From a virus, in IMG/VR virus record IMGVR_UViG_3300030118_006141, positions 1 through 29,458 of that record: a DNA stretch of 29,458 nucleotides. One strand, 5' to 3'. Of the stretch, positions 22,101 through 27,777 are shown piece after piece. Both the position numbers and the translations under genes were made by a program. A model generated the notes under the pieces. That model had not been told where the DNA came from and searched no databases. It was given only the letters and a program-made list of their open reading frames with translations. Each line of letters starts with the position of its first letter. Within the stretch, counting starts at the first letter, position 1.

Positions 22101-23727
22101 TCCATGAGTTAGCAAATATTTCTTTATAATTTTTTCCCTCATTACGTATTTTTACACCCAAATTCTTTACACCTATATTTTCACCCTCATCAATTAAATT
22201 AACACGATCATCTACTATTAATTGATCTAAAACTCCTGTAACTCTTAATTCAATTTTTTTAGATAAATCCCCATCTTCATATCCAAAAATAAAATCATTT
22301 GAACGAACATCATCAGTTATTTCAATTGGATGACTAATACCTGTGCACCCAAAGAATTGATTAACTGATTTAGATGTATAGTTAATTGTGTTATTACCGC
22401 TAATTATTATCCCTGTCTTTGCAAATCCTACTGTTGAGTCAACTGATATTACAGAATCACTTGTTGACACTCCTGAGATAACTTTTGTGTATGGATTAAC
22501 CTCAAATACTCCCTTTATTAAGTCTCTATCACTATAACCTACAAATAGAGATATACGATAATATGATTTTCCCCTCTCATTTAATATTTCTACCTCAGAT
22601 ACTGAAGCGTTTGTTTTTAGATCATCACTTTTGTAAATTGTCTGACCAATTAATTTTTGTGGATCTGCATCTGGGGTTATCAAATCAGCGATTATAACTT
22701 CTCTTCTTATAAATTCTGCACCAGATGGTTTGATTAAATTTCTTTCAAGATCAAGTATTGTAGAATCAACACCATACAATACCTTGAATAATATCTTTAT
22801 TGACTCTTCAATTCCTTTTGATTGGTAAAAAGAACGTGCAAACTTAACAAAATTACCGACATCCAAATCAGATGTAAATTTAGTATCTTCAAAACCTGGT
22901 AAAAACGTTTTCTTTAATTTTTTATAAAATTCTTGTATGAATAATACTGATAGATTTTGAACAGTAGAACCACTTATATGATTATCTGCCCTTGTTTCTT
23001 CAAAATTAACTTTTTCCTTATTGACATCTAATAGAGAAGATGATACTCCTACATTATATCCTGTGATACCACTGAATCCACGTATACAACCAGTAAAGAA
23101 AAATCTTTCTCTAAAAAAAGCAAATTTGCCTGTTGTAGGATTATTTTCGGTTGGATTTAAAGTTGTGGTAATGACGTTATCAACAGTTATTTTATCGTCT
23201 TCAATTTTAGCGACTCTAGTTCCTTTTGGAACATTTATAAATTCATTATCGCTTAAATGAGGTGGTGGTGTTATTAATTCTACAATATCATTGACTTTGA
23301 TATCTAGACCCTTGGTAGGTAAATTTAAGACTTTACTGGATTTAGATGTAAAATTAGCGTTCACAGAGCTAGATTTTAACTCTACTGTTTTTTCTTTACC
23401 AGTATAAGTGATAATTTCATCATTAATTTTTAATAGACCATATTCATCAGGGTATCCCTTTGAATTTTCGACTTCTATCGTTTTATCAGTTGATGCAATA
23501 CCAGTAACTGTGCTGGTTTTTCCAGTAACAACTTCTGGTACAAGATTATCACTTTTTAAATATTGATCTAAATTACTAATTAAATCAGTTGGACCTCCCT
23601 GAAATTCTTGAGAGATATAGTATTGTTTTAAAAATTCAACAGCATTAGGAAAATCACTAGTGACAAACTCTGGTAAGTGATTTTCAACTATTGTGTTGAT
23701 TTTTATTCTTTTGTCAAATTGTGACAT
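10135..23727 (-). CDS. Giant baseplate structural protein at the gp7 position, 4,530 aa, with YHYH-like domain and GxGY repeats
   Basis: An uninterrupted 4,530-codon frame between gp6 and gp8, where T4 carries gp7 (1,032 aa). The N-terminus (about 1-110) has IVENHLPEF, DFPNAVEFLKQYY and NLDQYLKSDNL, a segment I recognise from the corresponding large protein in marine T4-like phages. Around 1370-1465 lies a YHYH-like domain (GWAYDGNPIYGPTGY, then LDIHNGRF and PNGIYAYF). At least fourteen beta units of the form [N/D]xGxxYxxxPxxxI are spread from about 530 to 4290. A related His-rich module is duplicated near 3490-3830. The rest is Gly/Thr/Val/Ile-rich beta-type sequence with no transmembrane segment. 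SD AGAGGAAA precedes the ATG, three bases after the gp6 stop. It is probably a gp7-like wedge initiator with huge insertions, or an unrelated replacement of gp7. Confidence 0.88.
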   Translation of the reverse strand: MSQFDKRIKINTIVENHLPEFVTSDFPNAVEFLKQYYISQEFQGGPTDLISNLDQYLKSDNLVPEVVTGKTSTVTGIASTDKTIEVENSKGYPDEYGLLKINDEIITYTGKEKTVELKSSSVNANFTSKSSKVLNLPTKGLDIKVNDIVELITPPPHLSDNEFINVPKGTRVAKIEDDKITVDNVITTTLNPTENNPTTGKFAFFRERFFFTGCIRGFSGITGYNVGVSSSLLDVNKEKVNFEETRADNHISGSTVQNLSVLFIQEFYKKLKKTFLPGFEDTKFTSDLDVGNFVKFARSFYQSKGIEESIKILFKVLYGVDSTILDLERNLIKPSGAEFIRREVIIADLITPDADPQKLIGQTIYKSDDLKTNASVSEVEILNERGKSYYRISLFVGYSDRDLIKGVFEVNPYTKVISGVSTSDSVISVDSTVGFAKTGIIISGNNTINYTSKSVNQFFGCTGISHPIEITDDVRSNDFIFGYEDGDLSKKIELRVTGVLDQLIVDDRVNLIDEGENIGVKNLGVKIRNEGKNYKEIFANSWIYNTSSRFQTESIKDSIVTLNTLIDKSSIRVGDKFNILRRSEQTVIDSLIVKNILNSKQFEFAENPNFTPVDTEKYDIRRVVDKATSSEVEIREGNESIISNVLNVYVDGDTDGYVASNSLPKFDIDDDVIKETIVGMANTTDNFPFDPSSQDPITGLYSILQFHFDPIRDIKFIEGDAVVYNSIKDPSTTTTPSLGELITGLNDGQIYYVDPQPAPSNTNITKIALYASRGQIGSASTVKVGLGISTKDEHTFTLLRHHNKKISANKIFRKFPLSQNLIDKSTNDKTIGDIGLLTNGVEIRSPLSEDSVIYGNLTSINLINAGENYDIVNPPKLLIEPGIAHTVGSASSAFAEPILSGSVREVLIDPQDFDIKSVKSISLTGLNGEGCELEANVGARYREVFFNSRKIEFGGGVDIVNETITFNDPHKLEDGQLVYYQNNGNSSLGIGSAYSPIFEITGSLGNSDPYFVRVVNPTTIRIFNKKNDALAGIAGINTVGLATDSSATGNHSFRTESKNTITSINVLNSGSGYQHRKLHVKPSGISTSYDTINFNNHGFKNGDLVNYSPTVGIGSTIPKAIQGLDTTLSYHVMKIDDNSFRLANAGVGGTSRVDFERGKFVGLNSTGTGYQTFNYPDIKVNIEVVYNGNVTGSFNVTPIITGSFTGAYLYEEGSDYGSTIVNNLSNPKVDILNGRLGGVKPIIENGKVVDVAVLDQGMEYNSIPDIIINSSGTGEGAIVRPIISEGRLIDAIVISSGIGYDQATTTADVVTRGINANFDSSIRILKLNKHFREKSTSLITRDDYLSYNVLSCNESLLSNLENGDFELINEKPQKHSPIIGWAYDGNPIYGPTGYSDPDDINSELKLLESSYSKDINLVENRPVGFADGMFIDDFIFDNSGDLDIHNGRFCKTPDFPNGIYAYFATIELDNNGEIDGVYPYFIGRTFRSSLTENNLNLNQDFDFNNSNLKRNTYPYNVGERFADNDFLIESYENSLQSAEVLSVLKGEIDNIEILNPGQNYKVGDLTSFNETGTNGQGFSAEVGEIVGLGVSSIETTLDRFEDLVFTRQNQNTVIGNYKPFIELNDQDFVFVSGLSTSIQNLTDSFKVGVTTSRVALAKSMSIVGLSSVVEDIFVNQLPENISVGSSIRVGSGNALNDEIIEVLNVYEDLKIIRSLRRINGAGHTFGSNVDLLNNIISIPVKTEKFDSQLNDVVYFNSVQSIGVGTDGVGISTDYLVGETIESVSIPNRQIYLPNHPFETGQKVILTVPPVPNRQINVSMTGDPNDTDGNFAIPYGSLDTEIELFVIKKSENYIGLSTVSVGNTSDGLYFNSNASAVVGLSTFLYNISSKFNQVTGAVDKIVSTVTTKVAAAETTTHNLQNGDIVKINVVPNLTVGIGTTVPIEVNYNSEFEKLLINPIKFTNADVESNRIDIEDHGFNTGDKVFYEGSAGLGTGSYFINKINSRYFQLAETYKDLFANPIRLIEIIPNTGGSEQTISPINPQIKVYKNSKIKFGLSTTTLAEFDFKIFYQNGSNEFLSSQDSSIFNVGVAGTIGLGTDIFNPEGATLTLQPTNSTPSVLYYGITKGGFISTADNDVQNYSQIIFLDSVYNGEYKISEVTSETFNFSPKLPEFLTYNEEDCEKIEYSTSSKNVKGGIKKLNIISKGYNYKKLPEFNTVLSEEGTNANLVIRSNDIGRVKKTRILDIGYEYSSDKTLQPEVFIPSILNIDNLDTISEIEIVNGGSDYTTPPDLILFNPSTNQIIDDSSILAISPNQTISDINLIAPIHGLDSTSHQIFAINNSNGIGINSIRINQQGLIECFMQVPFSGFNPEPFAVGDEIFIEGIQRVDESGDGFNSSDYNFKFFKVEEYTGGTEVIVKYSVAGLSTNPGIAVTFQSGFASIINKQKYPNIVPVQKRGVFQLNEKLLLNDEKVDVSVIETRDDYIKLDGLQLISIGDRITGRTTGVSAEVVALKSDKGFFSIDFSNRREYGWINNIGKLNEDVQVIPDNDYYQNLSYSVKSPITWDQFSNSVNSIVHPSGLKNFADTFIQSRVDVRSSKTNEVIRNFILDLVSDDNRVDAINNFDYVRDYERLKNKTKSILFSTRRLTNFNKCITNRVIMHDDISGRFSSVGFSANNSVIDTVNGRFVNYLIQVVDPDTFDTQLSEIIVLTTEDDVILLEKTSDTAGVGEDNTDGNLKLGEFKTETTDTDTVNLLFEPVEKFTRDHDIKILKTFYDIDILGTTTNVIGSINLISANVDANSNSTTSIFEFDKDEFNGLQANIFVQDTVTKEYNYNEILLDFDGVNTSLSQIYSDDVIGISTNKVGIITSKLENGLVKLQIENDRNNNINTKSSIVGLGTTTAGIGTHRFLAQGQPSETERSIRFESTFNEGTATPISFASIDKTIDSSIKSLVKVSAGQTSAIHQVTAIRDDSDILVVQYPYVSLGSTSGIGSFTSSIVGDDISISFVPDSDITDEVKVQAYNQVFYTDQDFSNNPLNLSYGNVTQSVLLSAYDGLEGKRADKTEFELKHEGTPIYTKTFNPDGVGLEKSTGTFTIPNHFFNTNEELEYTPGSSFVGVAATPVSIGSTVNNVGLTTDILPSTVFVKVLSDINKFQLFPTRDDITSGVAITFTGVGSGNRHKLNMTKKLSKTMIGLDGIVQQPVTFTSLTHTLDVSIGTGTSQFSLSGIGSIATSDILKINDEFMKIIEVGFSSTSDGSGKIDDQQNISEGLSTVPTVRVERGVLGIGATSHDVGDLVRVHRGSFNIVDSSVHFVSPPKGNTRSRKTDTELPFVKADFSGRTFTRQDYETNMLFDDISDNFTGLTTNYTLKVGGANTSAGVQIGNGVVFINGVYQRPFTASSSKNNYKIVADTIAGISSIRFTGITSTDGSFIVSPDDINQNQIPRGGLIVSLGSTPGLGYAPLVGAKVIAEKNASGELTGIVGIGTSSGFNLGIQTAVYDNTSGIITVTTNDVHGFALDRPTTVKLKNLEFKCPKDIVGQDEDGNQINSVTDAVYDTSNGNLVITLNDHGLVNGDAVVLETDSFTFTCTLDPSQPKTYPRATDPAANQYLTVDNVTTNTFRVNVGASAPGDQYPHNFVSATDTAVQTIGGGGYVGVTTTIFQDHERPLFVVGIVSERSFEVQAGASTIPHTYQGGGHAFEFFEDLTFGSGYRGGTVAIGVTDIAYEHKFVSSGIGSIRKTAYNGDAFTATDAIYESHSGLLTLVIPNHTFITGQTVGIDTGGIVFKCSKDGFLGNHPYPRAVSKTSFPNSDPFAGSFVSVGATSIDSITFNVGPGGGGGTGAVVEATVGVGGTLAFTITNPGSGYVNPQINIPEPIYENLEVVGISRLGVGPTEETGANLLLNVDVGTATTSVGIGSTLFTISKFEIARAGYSFKKGDKFKPVGLVTAAHLSAPIQEFELEVLEIFNDKFSAWQFGEIDSIDNIKFLQDGQRTRFPLFFNGELLSFEKDRSNDLSALIDLDAVLLVFVNGVLQKPGESYQFNGGTTFTFKEPPQGETGEGLNDHDQVDIYFYKGEDNKDVKIQVVPETVKIGDELRIFKSDRSSGITTSQTSSRVVKEILNTDILDTDIYTGLGIDDLNEKPVKWMKQKRDLTINGTLVSKSRSILEPQIYPTSKIIGDFTTTSGLGVQGDNSIFVDDAQSFFFETRYGLTVSGVDALVSSGEVNTPASAIANVSGTGTISSLTIIESGSGYDGTVDVRIAAPPSGIGAGVGNTATATLTVSNGSVAFDQITDGGLGYDSNNPPKVIIESPPFKYEKITGIANFEGYTGIITGITQITRPGSKPALRFDFTAVVRETDTDSPNFGRFKNAPDASILEVGFPILITDTKVGHGLTSVNPTDAHVVGIGTTFLDNVYIVNSVDYSIGGAKGTVICHVHSNSASSINGIDEEGFFEENKASTTSLGKLSWGRLYGSDSGNDLQRSSNPISIGVTGLTVDAGLSTFPTIQRKNYDGVGETGHRNSGSIRAELTAE

Positions 23728-23730
23728 AAA

Positions 23731-25725
23731 TTATTTCCTCTCTAAAGCACCGTTTGAATAGCTTGAAGTAAAGTAGTCTCTTGTAAATACCACACCTGAA
23801 ACATCTTCTCCTGATGCAATTACGTCTTTCAACATATTTATCGAACTATTTGAAATGTCTAAACTTACGAATAAGTCTTTTAAACCAACGATATCATTTG
23901 ATTCAGGAAACGCTTGTATTTCGATAACATTATTATTTGCTAAAGTTGAGGTGATGTTTATTGTATTTAAAATTACCTCACCTTTTTTATAATCAACCGA
24001 ACCTGCTGCTTTGCGAAGAACGTTCACATTATTTTTTTCATCTCTAGTAACAACACTAATTGTTCCTTTCATACTACCATCAAGATTACCAGAAGCATCT
24101 TTATTTGGTATATCAGTTAAATATGCAATTGATGAACTTCCTGAAATTGTAAATCCAGTGCTTTTGATGTTAAAACCAGCGGGATTGATATGGAATTTAT
24201 TTCCAAAACATAACTCATACTGTGCAAATTGATTCAAAAGTGCTTGTAAATCTCTTCTAATAATGACTTTAGTGATATTTGATGTAATACCATCACTAAT
24301 TCTATCAATCAATTGATTTACCTTACTGTACTTAAATCTACCACCAAATTTATTCATCTCAACATTACTTGAATATTTTTGTAGTGCACCTATGATATCT
24401 GTTCTTAAATCAATTGAGGAACCAACTTTTAAAGGATCATAATACACGTTTGAATCAATTTCAACAAAAAGTATTTTAAGATCAATTATTTCAGAATCAA
24501 TACCTGCAATTGCATAACTTTTTAACTTACTTTTGATTTGAGATTTATCAAAATCTGACACAAAAGTACCATTTTTTGGTTTTATGCTTATTTGCACTTT
24601 TCCAAATTGAGGTGGGTCTAATTCTTCCCCTCCTATCACTGAAACTGAATCAGTTTGAGGATAGATTTGATTAATTATTGCCTCATAATCTCTTGGTGTA
24701 ACTGCCCTGTATTGTGCTGAGTAAAGTCTGGGTGCGAAATACTTAATAGAAGACACATCTTCAACTTCTGACCCGTTAGAAGCGTTAGAAATGGTCGTTA
24801 CTGATACAGTGTCTGATGGCACAAAGAATGTACCATCATCTTTCGCAAATGTTCCTTGGAAACTAAAATTAGTCGGACCATTCCCATCTTTTCCTTCAGT
24901 AACAATATAAGTTGCAAGAACTGTGGAACCATTTTTTAATTTTTTACCAAAAAAACCATCACCGAATAAAATTTCATATTTTTCGTCTTGAATTTCCTGT
25001 GATAAGAATATTTCTGAGTTTTTATCTAATTTTAATATATTATCAACTTTAGCATACTTTACTCCAATCGTAACTTGGTTTGGATCTGCAACATAGACAG
25101 ATAATGTCGATGCATCGATATTTGGACTATCAATAATAAATCTTTGATCTATAGCAGTGTTTACTCGATATGTGCGAGTCAAGTATGTTCCTTCATAAAT
25201 TGATATTTCATCGCCAAATTGAGCGAATGAGTGGTTAATTGGATTTCCATTCGCATCTGTCAGAATATTTCCGTCATTATCCACTCCTCTACTAACAATT
25301 CTTGTGGATGTGACATTTTCAGGAATCGAAAATCTATGAGTCGTATTTTCAACACTACCAACACAAACTAATCCAGATCTTAATATCAAACTTCTTGGAG
25401 TAGCATTAGAAGTTGGTCCAAGATCGATGTCATTTATCTTTATTTTTGCAATCGCTGCTCTTTTTGAACGTGGAACGTAACCAATATTTCTTGCAAGTGA
25501 AACAACATTTTCACGTATGACTGCAGAATCCAAAAATGATTCATTTGCAACTAAATTTGCATTAAATGAATTAATATAGGTATTATATGCTAAAGTATCA
25601 ATTAAAACAGAGAAATTGGAACCTTCAAAATCAAAATCAACAAAATTTGAATTTGATCGGAGAAAATCTTTGATCTGTGCTTTGATATCCTCAAAGTCTA
25701 AACTAGTATATTGAGTAAAAGGCAT
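23731..25725 (-). CDS. 6: Baseplate wedge protein gp6 (Baseplate_J-like), 664 aa
   Basis: A 664-residue protein, almost the length of T4 gp6 (660). The N-terminus has FEDIKAQIKDFLRSNSNF, GSNFSVLIDTLAYNTYINSF, ANESFLDSAVIRENVVSLAR and IGYVPRSKRAA, the classic pattern of gp6 and the gpJ family of baseplate proteins. Further on are the family elements 'ILFGDGFFGKKL' (about residues 252-263) and 'YRAVTPRDYEAIINQIYP' (about 335-352). In T4, gp6 dimers join adjacent wedges into the ring around the central hub and form the inner iris that opens on contraction. It starts one base after the gp25 stop and ends three bases before the giant gene. The assignment is strong. Confidence 0.94.
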   Translation of the reverse strand: MPFTQYTSLDFEDIKAQIKDFLRSNSNFVDFDFEGSNFSVLIDTLAYNTYINSFNANLVANESFLDSAVIRENVVSLARNIGYVPRSKRAAIAKIKINDIDLGPTSNATPRSLILRSGLVCVGSVENTTHRFSIPENVTSTRIVSRGVDNDGNILTDANGNPINHSFAQFGDEISIYEGTYLTRTYRVNTAIDQRFIIDSPNIDASTLSVYVADPNQVTIGVKYAKVDNILKLDKNSEIFLSQEIQDEKYEILFGDGFFGKKLKNGSTVLATYIVTEGKDGNGPTNFSFQGTFAKDDGTFFVPSDTVSVTTISNASNGSEVEDVSSIKYFAPRLYSAQYRAVTPRDYEAIINQIYPQTDSVSVIGGEELDPPQFGKVQISIKPKNGTFVSDFDKSQIKSKLKSYAIAGIDSEIIDLKILFVEIDSNVYYDPLKVGSSIDLRTDIIGALQKYSSNVEMNKFGGRFKYSKVNQLIDRISDGITSNITKVIIRRDLQALLNQFAQYELCFGNKFHINPAGFNIKSTGFTISGSSSIAYLTDIPNKDASGNLDGSMKGTISVVTRDEKNNVNVLRKAAGSVDYKKGEVILNTINITSTLANNNVIEIQAFPESNDIVGLKDLFVSLDISNSSINMLKDVIASGEDVSGVVFTRDYFTSSYSNGALERK

Positions 25726-25726
25726 A

Positions 25727-26128
25727 TTATCTCGTTGGTTCTAGTATAAAAGTAAAAGATTGAGTTGGCACTTCAAGTCCAACAATATCAAAAAGTACCT
25801 TAACCTCTAGTTCATTTAAATCTGGTCTTCCAATCACTTCAACACCAACATTTGACACCCTTGGTTCAAAATTAGTAACTGTTTCTCTAATTTGATCCTC
25901 AATAACATAAACTGTTGATCTTGAAAAGTTATCAAATAATGATTCACGTATGTCTGTACCGATTAAAGAGTTAAAAAACCTCTCAAAAGGTATTGTCTCT
26001 ACTAAATTTCTCACTGATCTGGCAATCGCACGTTCATTTAAGAGTATAGGAAGATCTCCCGTCACTGGGTGTGGTGAAAAAGACAAACTTATATCCTTAA
26101 ATGCTCTTGATTTGCGTTGAATCGCCAT
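25727..26128 (-). CDS. 25: Baseplate wedge protein gp25 (lysozyme-like/TssE family), 133 aa
   Basis: A 133-residue protein (T4 gp25 is 132) of the gp25/GPW/TssE family. It has the start motif FKDISLSFSPHPVTGDLPIL, then the helix with NERAIARSVRNLVETIPFER, and the signature EPR in NFEPRVSNV (about residues 87-95). The C-terminus is beta-structured (LEVKVLFDIVG...FTFILEP). In T4 and in type VI secretion systems this protein with gp6 and gp53 binds the baseplate core and helps start the sheath. A late promoter box lies 18 nt upstream, and the following gp6 ATG is one base past the stop. Despite the historical label of 'lysozyme', there is no lysozyme catalytic site here. Confidence 0.95.
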   Translation of the reverse strand: MAIQRKSRAFKDISLSFSPHPVTGDLPILLNERAIARSVRNLVETIPFERFFNSLIGTDIRESLFDNFSRSTVYVIEDQIRETVTNFEPRVSNVGVEVIGRPDLNELEVKVLFDIVGLEVPTQSFTFILEPTR

Positions 26129-26146
26129 TATTGATACTTTTAGATT

Positions 26147-26154
26147 TATTTATA
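26147..26154 (-). promoter_or_regulatory. Late promoter box TATAAATA upstream of gp25
   Basis: Exact TATAAATA on the minus strand, 18 nt before the gp25 ATG and just after the stop of the 38-aa ORF. It marks the head of the gp25-gp6-giant protein late operon. The resulting leader would be only about a dozen bases. Confidence 0.82.
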
Positions 26155-26159
26155 TCCCA

Positions 26160-26276
26160 TCAGGGAGTATATTCGTATCCATACTTCTGCAAATATTCAT
26201 CAAATAGCTCATCAGGGACTTTTCCCTCCCAATATTCCTTTTCAGTATACTCTTTTTTAGTCTCTGATGATTCCAT
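26160..26276 (-). CDS. Acidic microprotein, 38 aa
   Basis: A short frame of 38 residues, beginning MESSETKKEYTEKEYWEGK and ending LQKYGYEYTP. It is rich in Glu and Tyr. An AGAGGA ribosome-binding site stands 6 nt before the ATG, one of the better ones in the window. It overlaps the end of the preceding gene by 20 bases and ends just before the late promoter of gp25, so without it the region would be an unexplained gap. Tyr/Trp and acidic residues dominate; no known family is recognised. It is probably a real small gene, the last of the accessory block. Confidence is moderate because of its length. Confidence 0.62.
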   Translation of the reverse strand: MESSETKKEYTEKEYWEGKVPDELFDEYLQKYGYEYTP

Positions 26277-26712
26277 AGTCGTCCTCTAGTACTTCTTTTA
26301 AGTAATTTTCGTCCCAATAATCGTAATAATTGGTTTTTGCAAGTTTTTTTCTTGCTTCAGTGAGTTCTGAACGTGGTTGACACAAAACTAAGTTGTATTT
26401 TCCGTTACTTGTCTGTATTCCTTGTATGTATGTCTTCGTTTTTCCGTGATCTGCGATGAATTTGTAGTCAGGATAGTTGCGATTGTAGTCATCAACAGCA
26501 TCATACAAGAAATTTGCGTCAATATTGTCCTCAACTACGTATATTATAACGTCAAACTCGTCATTTGGCACAATTTGACTTAATTTTTCATCTACTATCG
26601 CAAAATTTGCCTTTGATGCATAAGGACATATGGCAAAATTACCCAATTCTGGTCGAATTTTAGATAATTGACCAATCCAATGTAAAATATACCTACTTTT
26701 CTTTTCTTTCAT
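26257..26712 (-). CDS. Unknown phage protein, 151 aa (start chosen at internal ATG)
   Basis: A soluble alpha/beta-looking protein starting MKEKKSRYILHWIGQLSK, followed by GNFAICPYASKANFAIVDEK. The middle part has a hydrophobic strand FDVIIYVVED, then an Asp/Tyr-rich segment with DDYNRNYPDYKFIADHGKTK. The C-terminal part holds the helix SELTEARKKLAK and an acidic end. The frame is open further up to a GTG at 26745, but that would overlap the previous gene by 53 bases and adds a non-family-like IVTIISGLHP, so I prefer the ATG at 26712 (20-base overlap, GGA 9 nt upstream). I do not recognise a family. A faint resemblance of 'NFAICPYA' to the 'LCPFA' motif of DUF1415 is not enough for a call. Confidence 0.75.
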   Translation of the reverse strand: MKEKKSRYILHWIGQLSKIRPELGNFAICPYASKANFAIVDEKLSQIVPNDEFDVIIYVVEDNIDANFLYDAVDDYNRNYPDYKFIADHGKTKTYIQGIQTSNGKYNLVLCQPRSELTEARKKLAKTNYYDYWDENYLKEVLEDDYGIIRD

Positions 26713-27349
26713 CGGGTGTAGTCCAGAAATAATCGTCACAATCACCTAATCTACCCCAGTTGACATCATTTTCAACTTCAAAGATACGTGTTGATACCTT
26801 AAAATCAGGTATTTTAACGTCTTGTGGAGTCATTGAGGTGTCAAAGATACGACATCTGTTGTTTGGATAGAGACAAAACTGCCCATTTCGTAATTGTATA
26901 AGGTTAAATGACTTATGTTCATCAGGAAGTTCACTTGTTGCAGTATCTACTTGGTTATTATCACCGTGATAGTTATCTAAAGTGCAAATATACTGCCCTT
27001 TTTGGTTTCCAAAGTGTCTTGTACGACATTCCCACTCCATTGGAGCGACAAATTGCTTGACAATGACAGTAACATCATAGTCCATACAGTTCCAAAACTG
27101 TAAATTCACTAAATCCATGTCAGGATCAGGGGTTTGAGGTGCCGAGAGAAAAGCGGATATGGGTAATTTATCATACATCGCCCCATATTCGGGTAAATAC
27201 GTCTCAAAATAGAAAGCACGACCTTGTATTGACTTTGCACAGACCCATAAACCCTCTACAAACTCTCCAAAACCCGATTGAAAGTCAGTCAAATACTCTT
27301 TTCGTACCCATACTTTCTTCGTTGGTAGATTTGCAATTAATTTTGACAT
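26693..27349 (-). CDS. Unknown conserved-looking phage protein, 218 aa
   Basis: A 218-residue soluble protein without signal peptide or membrane segment. It starts MSKLIANLPTKKVWVRKEYL and is rich in aromatic residues and Cys, with FVEGLWVCAKSIQGRAFYFE, then DLVNLQFWNCMDYDVTVIVK and FVAPMEWECRTRHFGNQKGQ. Near the C-terminus it has RNGQFCLYPNNRCRIFDTSM. The pattern suggests a compact beta-rich fold. The 'LRNGQFCLYPNNR' phrase, with exposed polar turns, would suit a structural or nucleic-acid-related role, but nothing indicates a catalytic site. The gene overlaps the ATE-like gene by 13 bases and the following gene by 20, so it belongs to the same transcription unit. I do not recognise a family and leave its function open. 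Confidence 0.8.
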   Translation of the reverse strand: MSKLIANLPTKKVWVRKEYLTDFQSGFGEFVEGLWVCAKSIQGRAFYFETYLPEYGAMYDKLPISAFLSAPQTPDPDMDLVNLQFWNCMDYDVTVIVKQFVAPMEWECRTRHFGNQKGQYICTLDNYHGDNNQVDTATSELPDEHKSFNLIQLRNGQFCLYPNNRCRIFDTSMTPQDVKIPDFKVSTRIFEVENDVNWGRLGDCDDYFWTTPDERKEK

Positions 27350-27777
27350 GTTTCAAAGAAGTTAGAAATTTCGTATCCATCAAGTTTCGCTTTATAATCT
27401 GCATCTTCTCCCAAATAATAGTAATCGTAACCTAATCTTTTATATAATGCAATCTCATTTCGATTCGCAACGTGACCCAGACTCAGTTTCTTATTTTTAT
27501 AGTTCCAAGCAAACTGATCCGCCCATACACTATTCACACTCTTAAATTTATACGCAAGAGTAAATGCGACTAATTCATTTTCATCATAATAACCAATAAT
27601 ATCAGTATGTGGTAACTCAAACTCTTCCCGAAAGATTGGTACGACATCAGTAAATCCCTTATAGGTTACATATTCACGATAGATTTCAAGACACCTTTCA
27701 AAAGAAGAACTACCAAGAATACGATAGTTCGAGTATTCCTGATAGTTTGTTTCTTGAAGTCGTATGCGACAATACAT
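27337..27777 (-). CDS. Arginyl-tRNA transferase C-terminal-like (GNAT-fold) protein, 146 aa
   Basis: A 146-residue protein whose second half resembles the C-terminal domain of arginyl-tRNA--protein transferases (ATE1/Bpt, GNAT-like fold). The elements are DIIGYYDENELVAFTLAYKF (about 59-78), SLG (99-101), RNEIALYKRLGYDYYYLGED (106-125) and YKAKLDGYE (128-136). ATE proteins end with the same order: SLG, an E-I helix, 'YYYLG' and 'M.YK...P.E'. The N-terminal cysteine-rich ATE domain is absent and the protein is about half of a full enzyme, so arginylation is not proven; a more general acyl- or aminoacyltransfer role is possible. Its ATG shares one base with the stop of the 47-aa gene (TAATG). 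Family membership is an inference from motif order. Confidence 0.78.
   Translation of the reverse strand: MYCRIRLQETNYQEYSNYRILGSSSFERCLEIYREYVTYKGFTDVVPIFREEFELPHTDIIGYYDENELVAFTLAYKFKSVNSVWADQFAWNYKNKKLSLGHVANRNEIALYKRLGYDYYYLGEDADYKAKLDGYEISNFFETCQN

Noticed and set aside
10135-23727. Repeated caataccaac-like words on the plus strand as a possible CRISPR or DNA repeat
   Set aside because: They are the complement of recurring VGIG/VGIGT-type codons in a coding sequence, with irregular spacing and no constant repeat length.
26713-26745. GTG start for the 151-aa gene
   Set aside because: Would enlarge the overlap with the previous gene to 53 bases; the ATG at 26712 gives an overlap similar to its neighbours. 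It remains an alternative.
27139-27435. 98-aa plus-strand frame across the 218-aa and ATE-like genes
   Set aside because: It spans two overlapping minus-strand genes with good coding features; antisense shadow.
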